Shown here piece after piece: positions 1-9,000 of a DNA stretch of 41,828 bases. Source of the stretch: Asterionellopsis glacialis (lineage: Eukaryota > Bacillariophyta > Plagiogrammaphyceae > Rhaphoneidales > Asterionellopsidaceae); assembly GCA_014885115.2 (NCBI GenBank), contig WKLE02003368.1:2704-44531 (forward strand), read 5' to 3'. A model generated the notes under the pieces. That model was not told the origin of the DNA. It saw only the letters and a list, made by a program, of their open reading frames with translations, and did not search any database. Within the stretch, counting starts at the first letter, position 1, and the number at the start of each line of letters is the position of its first letter. The position numbers and the translations under genes were made by a program.

Positions 1-145
1 TGAGAAAGCTCATGATAACTTCGGAGTACCCTACTGCATCATACCATGCGTTCCAAAGTGCGTGTTGAGACAGTTGAAGGTAACCTCGTATCATGCGGTC
101 CGAAGTGGCGAGACAGCTCAAGGTAACGTCGGAGTATCGTACATT
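1..145. repeat. Degenerate tandem repeat at the window edge
   Basis: Two diverged copies of a unit of about 50 bases lie side by side. Copy one starts near 41 (CATGCGTTCCAAAGTG, then GACAGTTGAAGGTAAC). Copy two starts near 90 (CATGCGGTCCGAAGTG, then GACAGCTCAAGGTAAC). Flanking pieces with CTTCGGAGTA and GTCGGAGTAT suggest that further part-copies run to the left edge. No protein coding is visible. The array may continue outside the window. Confidence 0.6.
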
Positions 146-735
146 CCTTTAGCATGCCTGTAAGACAGATAGTGTACTTTCATCGAATATTTCGTACCAA
201 ACGGAGTTATTCTAAAGACAGAATGACTAAATGCAGGGACTGGCATTTTCTTTGGAATGTCATCATGATCCAAAACAACAGTGATATACGCAATAATACT
301 ATTTAATTATCCGAAAAAAGTAATTTACTTATTAAAGAAAAAAACACATACAGGACTGATATTTTTCTTGTCCATCATCAATCATTTGCCCGCCTATCGC
401 CATACAAATATTTTCATTGCATTGAAATACGTCAGCAACACCTTGAAGTGATTTTTTGATCGTGACACCAAAATGTCATAGCACTTGAAGAATTTCATAC
501 ATATAGAGTGAAAAATAAAGATTATTCTTCAAAGAATATACTCCGTTTCATTCAACGATAGGAGGGGGGGGCTATCCTTCCTACTAAAAGAATTGTTTGA
601 TACTAAGCTTACAAAGTTCTTTACTATTGCTTCAGTATCAACGGTTCGCGACATGATGACTTCTTTATGTATTCACGTAGAAAAATCTCTGAGGTGGCTT
701 ATTGGTTTAATTCGAGGTAGTGATCAAAATCAAAT
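146..735. other. Intergenic DNA without a recognisable gene
   Basis: AT-rich sequence with no supported gene. An open frame from 593 to 835 lacks an ATG start (it opens at TTG) and its translation is not protein-like. The only simple feature is a run of eight G at about 564-571. Confidence 0.6.
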
Positions 736-795
736 AAAACACGGTTGTGTGATCAGAATTGACTATCACAACGTCACGAAATGCAACCGTGTTTT
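736..795. repeat. Compound inverted repeat (hairpin) followed by a T run
   Basis: A perfect 12-base inverted repeat (AAAACACGGTTG at 736-747, CAACCGTGTTTT at 784-795) is extended inward by a second pair (TGTGAT at 748-753, ATCACA at 765-770). Together they give 18 paired bases with an 11-base loop and a 13-base bulge on one side. A run of T directly follows the 3' arm. It could be a MITE-like remnant or a structured RNA element. No target-site duplication was recognised. Confidence 0.7.
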
Positions 796-833
796 TTTTT
801 TTAAATCGGGGCAATCCTCACATATTCCATATT

Positions 834-1050
834 AATTAGGAAATCAGTACATTTCTACAACATGACTTCCCCGTACATCAAATTTCGAATCAATCTTACT
901 TGAAGTGACTGTTTGAGCAATGACTGCTTAGCAAACCTCGTTGTGATCAATTTTGAATTAGGAAAGCAGTACATTTCTACGCCATGACTTGCCCGTATTC
1001 ACTTTCTTTATTTGATCTTGCTTGAAGTTACTATTTGATAAATGACTGCT
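834..1050. repeat. Two-copy tandem duplication, period 122 bp, upstream of the secreted-protein gene
   Basis: Two copies of about 95 bases are offset by exactly 122. AATTAGG occurs at 834 and 956, CAGTACATTTCTAC follows in both, and AATGACTGCT occurs at 919 and 1041. Within each copy the core TGACT recurs (CATGACTT, GAAGTGACT or its variant GAAGTTACT, AATGACTG). The array ends about 120 bases before the ATG at 1173, so it probably lies in that gene's promoter. A role as transcription-factor sites is inference. Confidence 0.8.
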
Positions 1051-1172
1051 CCTTTTGTAGAAAACAAATTTATTTATTTCCGCTCTGCTAGTTTTGCCAC
1101 ATCAAAAGGCATTCGAGTGATCTCATAATCCAAACTTCTTTCTTTGCCGTAAACCAAGCTCTTACAAAATCA

Positions 1173-1601
1173 ATGAACATGTCTAGCATCACCAACTTCT
1201 TCCTTCTTGTTGTTGCCCTTCTTGCCTTGGTAGCTTCTGCCAAAGATGAAGCTGCTTTCAACCTTCGCCGCGATTTAAAACGTGGTGGTCACAAAGTTAT
1301 CGAATATAAGCCTCATCCCAATGACAAAAAAGATCCAGGTCAAAAGAAACATTACTGTAACAATGAGTTTACCGCCGCAGATACCTGTAATGATGACGAT
1401 GACTGCCACTGGTGTCAGGTGAATGCTACGTATGGTGAATGTACTCACACTCATTTCAGCTGCTGCGACTCCGCTGATACGGAAGATGATTGTGAAGACA
1501 TGGTAAATGTTGAGTGTGTTTGGGTAGAAGAAGTAGATGAACTCACAGGAGAAGTTCTATCCGCCGAATGCGAAGCGGAGGAGGAAGACGACGAGGATTA
1601 A
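1173..1601 (+). CDS. Small secreted Cys-rich acidic protein
   Basis: This is a 142-residue protein. Residues 1-23 look like a signal peptide: short polar start, hydrophobic core FFLLVVALLALVA, small residues before the likely cut at ASA. A basic stretch with a dibasic KR near residues 30-37 could be a propeptide site. The mature part has ten cysteines, including a CHWC pair and an adjacent CC, one N-glycosylation sequon (NAT), and a very acidic tail ending in EEEDDED. Two similar Cys/Trp segments (the CHWC segment and one ending CVWVEE) suggest an internal duplication. The ATG at 1173 is chosen because it directly precedes the signal peptide. No family was recognised. Export from the cell is inferred, and calcium or wall binding through the acidic tail would be speculation. 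A promoter-proximal tandem duplication lies just upstream. Confidence 0.75.
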   Translation: MNMSSITNFFLLVVALLALVASAKDEAAFNLRRDLKRGGHKVIEYKPHPNDKKDPGQKKHYCNNEFTAADTCNDDDDCHWCQVNATYGECTHTHFSCCDSADTEDDCEDMVNVECVWVEEVDELTGEVLSAECEAEEEDDED

Positions 1602-2585
1602 AGAGTGGTTGAGTTCATAAGGAACTGTGAATAGGATGGAGATGATCAGGAGTATGATTGCTGTTGAAATTGTCTGTGATGGTATCAGGTGATAATGATG
1701 GGATATTTAGTCAAGGTTGTCATGGTTGTCGTGGGATCCATATGAGACAAATGCAATTGATGATGCAGGGATGGAACGTGCAATGCGTATAGTAACTAAT
1801 ATTTAGAATTAAATGTATCACAAACTGTACAAGTTCATTTTCCAATAGTTTGATAGTACACATAAACTGAAATTGTTGGATGTGATGGATATCAGGGAGT
1901 GTACTTTCGAATTGCCGTTCGTCACACATCTGCTTCGACCAGTCATAGAACTTGGGCCTTTAAGATACAGTAACAAAGGTTAACACAAGCGAAACTACAC
2001 ATATATACAGAAGACGGAAAGGGAATGTTGATAAATCTTCATCCAACAGTTTTGGTTCATTGCACATGTAGATTACAATTTGGAAAACGGTTTATGACGG
2101 CTTCTACGAATGTGCTGTACCGCACCATGATCTAATGGAAAAATCAAACTTACAAAAACTCAGGGAAAGACAAACATATCTTCCTTTGATGATGCAAAAT
2201 TATTCTAGACTTTCTTATTTGAGAGAGAAACTTGTAACTCGTATCGTGTTGCTCGTTTAAAAGTTTTGTTTAACCACTTCATGCCACTTTTAGTAAGAAA
2301 CTTTGTACTGTACTCGTGTTGGAGTTGCTCTCAAGCTAGCATTAAATTTGCGCATCAATATTGGTTATGTAATATTGTACAAAGTTATTATTTTTTGGAT
2401 AGCGGAGAGTTCGGTGCTACTTGCTGTGTTGTTATTTTCGTTGCCATTATTGCCGCTATTGTCGTTGTTCCCATGCCTTTTTAGGTGGCTATATTTATTT
2501 TTACAAGTCCTTGGTTGGTATTGTGTGTCTTTCTGTATTTTTCTCAATAGTATTATATTCTTCTTTGTTATTACATAGTCATCTT
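1602..2585. other. Intergenic region between convergent genes
   Basis: No supported gene. Short open frames at 1720-1929 (-) and 2266-2589 (both strands) have no protein-like composition. The frames at 2365-2589 mostly reflect a degenerate trinucleotide tract (GTTGTT, GCCATT, GCCGCT words around 2430-2470). The left part should hold the 3' UTR of the secreted-protein gene. The right part should hold the 3' UTR of the minus-strand gene ending at 2586. Confidence 0.6.
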
Positions 2586-4206
2586 TCATGGTGCTAGATA
2601 GTTCTTTTTATCGTGGTTGCAGTCATCGCCGTCTGTCTCTGATTTGGCTTCTTCTTGTATTTGTGGCTTCTTATCAATAGACGCAATACCAAATTTACCA
2701 AGTGTAGGGTATGTTGTACTTAATCCTTTGGAAATCCGACAACATACACCACCCTCTCTAGTTAAACCGACCGTACCACATTTCGATTTACGTAACACAC
2801 TGTTATCAGGTTCACGTACTCGAGCTTCATTCATCCGTTGTGTTAATTTACCTGATTCAATACGTATTTCTAACAATCGTTTGTTGGTTACAATTTTATC
2901 CCACATGGATAAGGATGATGCACCACCCTGTTGGTTCAGTTGTAAATTCAATTGTTCGTACTCTCGTCCCAACTCATCCAATTGTTGTCGTAATGATTCT
3001 TTTGTTCGACTATTACTGGTATCCTCCAAAAGTGGAAAGTATCCACACGAACAATAGACACGTCCCTTGGGACAATATACATCACCCCCAATATGACTTA
3101 CTTCATTGGGGACATTGACAAAGAACCGTATAATATCTGTCCCTAATGGACCTTCTCCTTTGGCTATTCTCCAACCACCATTCTCTACTTTGAAATTTTT
3201 ACTCCCTTCCTGAAGTGAGGGTCCTACCGTACCCTGATGCTGAATCACTTTCAAAACTTTTGCACCCACCATGCCATTTAACCATTCATCACTACTTGTG
3301 GTGGATGTCAAGGGTTCATCGGCAAATTCTAATTCCATACTTAGTAATAACCGTTCACCACTAATACCCCATGTTTTAGGCATGGTCGTTTCTGTGTAGG
3401 AAAAAGTAGGAGTATCGCAAAGCAAAGGAGTGAGAAGGACAAGGCAAGAAGAAGAGGTTGATGGATGATTTTTTCACACATTTTTCCATTATCAAAATTC
3501 CCCGAACCATGGACAAATTGCACGACGCCCCAAACGTACCTTCACCCAATTTTCGACCTATATTCCACATAATTTTCCAACATGTTCCATCCAATAAGGA
3601 ATATTTATCTCGTTGTTGTTGTTGTTTGCGTTTTTGTTCTTGATCATTATTATTTCGTGGCGGTTGTTTTTGGATACTTTGTGTTTTCGTCGTCATCATT
3701 GTTGTTACACCATTTGTCGGCGCCTTGTCATTGATATTATTGAGCTTGGTTGCTGTGGTGGTTTCTTGGGAAAGGGTGGTAGAAATTCCATTCTTAGAAT
3801 GTCCATTCTTCTTTTTATTCATGTTATTATTTGCAGTATTGTCATTGTGAATTCCATTCGTATTCGTCGTTTGTGGTTTCGAATTAGTGGTGTCATGTAA
3901 GGCTTCAATACGTCGTAGTGCTTCCTTTCTCATTTGTTGAATTTCATCTTTCATGTGTTCATTTTCTTGTTCCGTGGATGTGGAAAAAAGATGACTAGAG
4001 TGACGAGGTATGTTTCTAGATTTCTTGGTTGTTGCCAATGAAGATAATGGTGGAGTGGAAAGATATGCCCAAGCAAACAAGGATGTGTCATTGCTACTGC
4101 TGCAAGAGTAAGCGGACAGTAATGTGACAACCATATTATAGACCGAGGAGGACGTTGTCCGTGTCCGCCAATGTCTGTTTCTAGTTTGCATGTTGCTTTT
4201 CTTCAT
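2586..4206 (-). CDS. Conserved-type protein of unknown function, two exons
   Basis: The two exons are 4206-3540 and 3391-2586, with a 148-base intron (GTACGT donor, TACACAG acceptor, phase 1) that joins two long open frames cleanly into 490 residues. The N-terminal 75 residues are Ser/Thr-rich with a hydrophobic stretch (VYNMVVTLLSAY) and a later LFAWAYL, so a plastid or mitochondrial presequence is possible but unproven. Residues 80-105 form a short coiled coil, and 110-200 are Asn/Thr/Gln-rich low complexity. A folded domain spans about 203-360. It has DGTCW (206-210), NIGR (215-218), MPKTWG, SGERL, GPLG and RFFVNVP. I recall this W...NIGR...WG.SG.RL arrangement from other diatom proteins but know no function for it. 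The C-terminal third is a coiled coil plus a Gly/Cys segment. The intron joins NIGR to MPKTWG, which supports the splice model. Confidence 0.75.
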
Positions 4207-5309
4207 GTCTTTTTTTGATTTACAAATTAGATTATAGATAATTTACACAAGATTATTCACTCGAACGAAAAATGGAGAATGTTCTTTTTTTTATTTTTGT
4301 TCGTACTTTCCAACGATACTAAACTACAGACAGTATTCCATTTCCCTCCTTTAAAAATGTTCCAAGAGTTGTACGAAATGTAACTTATATAACAAATTTT
4401 GCACACTAGTGATGGTCAGGTGTATGGATATAATATTCTTGGTTTTGGAGTGGAATTTGTTGGATATCTCAAGGTTTTCGCTGTGGGTGCGGGAGCGTGT
4501 TCTCTGATGGGTAGAGAGTACTGTTCTCTCGCTCTCTTGGCTTCCGTTTTTAATTTCTTCTTCCGCCAGTGTAGACAGTTTCCAGCTGTTTTGAGTTGAA
4601 GCCTTCTTGTTTTGCTTCATTCTCGAAAACACTCCCCCCCTCTCTGCTTTCTCCAGTTTCTGGGCTGTTGTCGACAGGGTGGCAATAAAAACAAGCTGGC
4701 AAAAACAACTGTGGCAATAGAAATCCTGACACGGTGAAACGTCGCCTACATGCGTGCGCGCGTTGTCGTTTTTGGATCTTTGTGTAAAACGCATGAAGAA
4801 GAGACGGGCACCTACTTCTAAAAAATCACTAGAAAGACAAACGAATTGTGCAGGTCTGTGCGCGGTTCTTGTGATTGGGCGGGCGGGCGCAAACATGGAG
4901 TATATTGTACTCTATTATTTTAATATGCTAGCTCGCTTTCTCATCACGGGCGGGCGTGCTACCATCTGTCTGTCGACCGGCAAAGTCAGAATTAAAAAAT
5001 CTCTTCTTTGAGAGAGTGGATTTTGAATTCTTCCAAATTTCGTACTTTTCCCGTTCACGGCAATGATGCTCATTTGCTCCGCAGTAGTTAGTAGTCAGTG
5101 CCGTTGTTTCGAGATTCACCTACATTACAACATAGACATTCACAGCTAGACTAAAGAGATTCCTATCCTTGCTTGTCTCTTTAACCTTCACGAATCTATA
5201 GATTGAGTGATTCGTTCTATATCACCAATCATCTCAAGATTAAAACTTGCCCTGCATATTTACAGAGGTTCTCCAGTCCAGAAATATCGCTTTGTAAATC
5301 AATCAAATC
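4207..5309. promoter_or_regulatory. Shared upstream region of two head-to-head genes
   Basis: This 1.1 kb separates the start of the minus-strand gene (4206) from APC11 (5310), so both promoters must lie here. An inverted CCAAT box runs straight into a GC-box array (ATTGGGCGGGCGGGCG, 4874-4889), and a second GGGCGGGCG lies at 4948-4956. An open frame of 181 codons on the minus strand (4351-4896) is low in protein character and is not called. Bidirectional promoter activity is inference from the layout. Confidence 0.45.
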
Positions 5310-5684
5310 ATGGCATCCACAATATCACGAAAACGATCCAGTGATACACCCACAATGCCAAGTATTTCCCCCAACAACAATACCAATAACAATCCAATGA
5401 ATCCTCCTAATAAACCTAAATTACGTGTCCGTATCAATCGATTTCATGGTGTAGCACGATGGTCATGGAATGCGGGGGATGATGAAGTATGTGGGATTTG
5501 TCAATCGTCCTTTGAAGGTGTAGCACCGGGTGTCAAATATCCAGGTGACGAATGTCCTGTGGTGTGGGGTAAATGTGGACATGCCTTTCATTTACAATGT
5601 GTATCGACATGGTTGAGTTCCTCACGTAATACCTGTCCTATATGTCGACGTGATTGGGAATTTGGTGCCAATGAAAGTAGTTAA
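5310..5684 (+). CDS. APC11: Anaphase-promoting complex subunit 11 (RING-H2)
   Basis: APC11 is the catalytic RING subunit of the APC/C ubiquitin ligase. With the APC2 cullin it recruits the E2 and drives ubiquitination of cyclins and securin in the nucleus and cytoplasm. The product has 124 residues against about 84 in animals; the excess is a 37-residue Asn/Pro-rich N-terminal extension. The APC11 signature starts near residue 38 with the RVRINRFHGVARWSW segment. The RING-H2 ligands visible are C61, C64, C82, C89, H91, H94, C97, C109 and C112, with the typical WGKCGHAFH and CPICRRDWEF motifs. The two extra cysteines that form a third zinc site in animal APC11 are not seen in the GVAPGVK segment. 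It is a single exon starting at an ATG in a Cys-free leader. The next gene is convergent. Confidence 0.95.
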   Translation: MASTISRKRSSDTPTMPSISPNNNTNNNPMNPPNKPKLRVRINRFHGVARWSWNAGDDEVCGICQSSFEGVAPGVKYPGDECPVVWGKCGHAFHLQCVSTWLSSSRNTCPICRRDWEFGANESS

Positions 5685-6041
5685 ACCATGTTCCTAGTTA
5701 CTAGTTTTCTTTAAAAGAGGAACAAAGGGAGAGAGACAGGAAAAGGGAGGGAGACATAGTGGCATCTTTCGCGTAGGAATCTTTTCCATGGTGTGTGAGG
5801 ATTGCGGGAATGAACTTTACATATCATTTATGCAAGGAGAGAATCAGTCGACTGTATTATTGAGAAACATCCAATGAATAGCATTGGTTATTTGTTTCCT
5901 ATAGTTCAAAAGGAATACTAATCTACAAATTTTCAAGACGTAAAATTTCTTTTTGATTTCAAGTAACGAGAATGGGAAATGCACTGCCAATAGTGTTTTT
6001 GTCAAATCTATTTATATTGGATAGCATTAGTTCAAAGAAGT
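5685..6041. other. Intergenic region between convergent 3' ends
   Basis: This short region between the APC11 stop and the stop of the cyclase-like gene holds a purine-rich stretch (about 5715-5760). Nothing else is visible. It should contain both 3' UTRs. Confidence 0.6.
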
Positions 6042-9000
6042 TTACTTGCTCGTTAGTGGTCGATATCCTTGCCATGATGCTGGTTTGACACCACCCTCCG
6101 ACTTCATGTAGGTTAGCAGACGACAACTAGGTCCATCTTCTGTTTCATTGCGTAATTCTTGTTCAGCCAATTGGGCATCTTCACCATCTAATATACGACT
6201 GTGTAGTTCTGCTAACTCATCTTCAATGTATCCCTGTTCTACAACATTCTCCGTCATGATTTGATTTGCAGCCTCTAAATGCTTCATGGCAGACGGCCAG
6301 TCACCCGCCAAATAGTTGTCACGACCCTTTTCAAATTCATCTAAAAAGTCATCTGTAATGTGCTGTCTCATGGCAGTCAAATCTTGATCTGTGTTCCATA
6401 TACTGGGGGTATATTGGTCGGAATCTACATCTGCCTGTTCATCGGATCGTTGAAAGAGGAAAAAGTCAACACCCTTGTGACGTGCATCGTAGGTGTAGAT
6501 CCGTTGTCGGATACTTGAACCCTTGACAGTCACGGTATCTAAATGTCGTAATTTCTTTTGACATACATCACTGAGTAATTCATGAACTGCCTCACTTAGC
6601 AAGATTGACACTCCGTATTGCTTACATGCACTCATCATGCGTGATGCCATATTCACATGAGGTGACAAGTAGGTGGCATCAATCTTGTATTCCGAACCGA
6701 CAGCACCCTCCACGGCCCATCCAGCATCCATACCAAAGATCATATTGAGGGGTGATGCAACACCCACACCACACCCTAAACGAAAGTCATTCTTCCATGA
6801 CAGGAGTTTGTTATCTCTATAGATACCTGCAAATGTTTTCAACATCCCGATCAACGCTCGATCTGTAAAGTTGGATATTCCTGGTAAGGACTTTAATGAT
6901 AAATTCATTGCCTTGACACTCTTGGTACGAATCAATCGACGTTTCGATCCACTTCCCTTGGTGTCGGTCGTCATGGAACGACTACCGGTACTTTGAGTAT
7001 GAGTACTGCTAGAACTTATACTACTTCCCGTACTATCATGCGAACCTCTTCGCCGAATGATGGAAGCGGAAGCATTACGATTTCGATGTCTGCTACCAAC
7101 AGTACGTTTGCCACGTGAAGAGGAGGCAAACACAACATGTGTAGCTTCTTCCAACTTCTTGATGACTTCCTTTACATTTCCAATACGGAATACCATGAGC
7201 CATGCACTACCCAAGTTCTTGTTACATTGCCCTGAATCCCCAAAGCCCCAACGGAAGACTTCATTGTGCAATACTGAGGCAACGTCATTAATCAAAATCA
7301 TGATATCACCCTCTAAATTTCGGAGGTATCGATCAAAACCATCGACAGCACAAAATCCAAACAGTGCATACACACTCTTGCCCGGTACAGTAGGATTAAA
7401 CACCTCTGACAGGGACCCCTCTTGACGTGCAAGATTGGTAGATATAATATCGACACCAGCAACACCCCAACACTTACGGAGAAGGTCTGTAATTTTAGAG
7501 ACGGCTGTAATGAGTTGTTCAGTTTCAAAGCTACCCAACTCATTTTCTTTCAACGTTGTTTCATCGCCATCTCCATCACTATTTCCATCATTGTTGGCAT
7601 TGCCACTAACTGTTCTCACAACGGTAGTTCTATCGTCATTTCCATCCGAAGATTTACCTTCTTTAAATTTAATAATTGTCAAGGGATTCTTAGCATCTAC
7701 ATCATAGCAAGAACATTCAAAGGTTGAAAGGGCAGAAATATGTGAAAAAAATGATGTAAGTTTGTAAGGAGAGTGGTACAGGACACAGCCCAAGGTGTAG
7801 ATACACTATACTATAGATATCACTTACATTGAGCCACGAACTTAAGCATTCGACGTAAAGGATCGAGAACAAGAATACCAGCATCTCTCCTTAATATGGA
7901 TAAGAACGCCAGCAAGAAAAGAATCCAACAAATCTGTAACAAGAGCGATGTAAGAGCTCTAAATAGGCGATTGTTGGATTTCGAGTAGAATAGGTAGTTT
8001 GTTAGAAAAAAAAGTCGAAGGTAAGAAAAGATGCTTGGTTGAATTCATGCTACAAAGAAGACATTAGTATACTCACGCAGGTTCCATCGAAAACGTATTG
8101 TTGAAGTGGCCAACAACTCTAAATTCCACTTCAGAGCTTGTTCCATTTTTGAATGTCATGTTGGCTAATCCAAATTGTTCCTCGATAGTGATAGCTCCTT
8201 GGCGAACATCCGCTTGGTTACCCAATTTATGTACATCGCTATGATACGTATCGTATGTTTTCCAATTCTCACAGAGCTCTTCCAATTCGGAAGTATCATC
8301 GTCAGCCTGTTCCTCTGGATTACTCAATCTGTCGCACATAGCAACAGTAACAACCCCACCAGATGACTCCAAATCCATAAAGTCGACACTACATCTCACA
8401 GGTTCTACTTGTAAGCGTAATAAGTAACAACTAGTCTTGGAATGAAGTCGAGGTGCACTGCCTGCAGTGATCCCTACGGCCCAGTTTTGAATGGTAGTTC
8501 TAAAGAACTCACATGTATCCTCCTCTTCATCAGTTAAGGCTAAATTGTTTTGTTGCAATTGTTTCACCATCTCTGACGCAACTGGATTTGCACCACCATT
8601 GGTCTTAAAGCAAAAGAGCAATGGATACAACCCATAGATGAAAAAGAATATTGCCATAGCTCTATGTGACGTAGTTATCATGAGGGCTGTACCAATATTA
8701 GCCGCATTGGTCAATGCCTCTTCTTTATCATTTGTCTCGTTATTTCCTTTCTTTGTAGATGTAGAAGTGGTAGAAGTCTTTTCGATAACGGAATTGTGTA
8801 CTTGGGCTTTGTTCTCCTTTTTCTTTTTTCCTGGGACAAAGATCCCAGATACTGTCCATCTTTTACGTAGAACTGTATTATTAATCCACATCTTCTTCCA
8901 GTGTCGAACAAGCCCAAAGACACGTAATCGAATCAAAGCTAGGTAGGCTCGACCATAAAATACATTCTGCCGAGTAGGTCCAATCACTGCCATGAGCGTT

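Noticed and set aside
593..835. 80-codon plus-strand open frame
   Set aside because: It begins at TTG, overlaps the compound hairpin and T run, and its translation has no protein-like pattern.
2617..3057. 146-codon plus-strand frame opposite the two-exon gene
   Set aside because: Antisense shadow; the minus strand carries the ordered WG.SG.RL domain with a good splice.
4351..4896. 181-codon minus-strand open frame
   Set aside because: No domain, signal or conserved pattern; it overlaps the GC-box region of a divergent promoter; composition resembles random translation of Ser/Thr/Arg-rich DNA.
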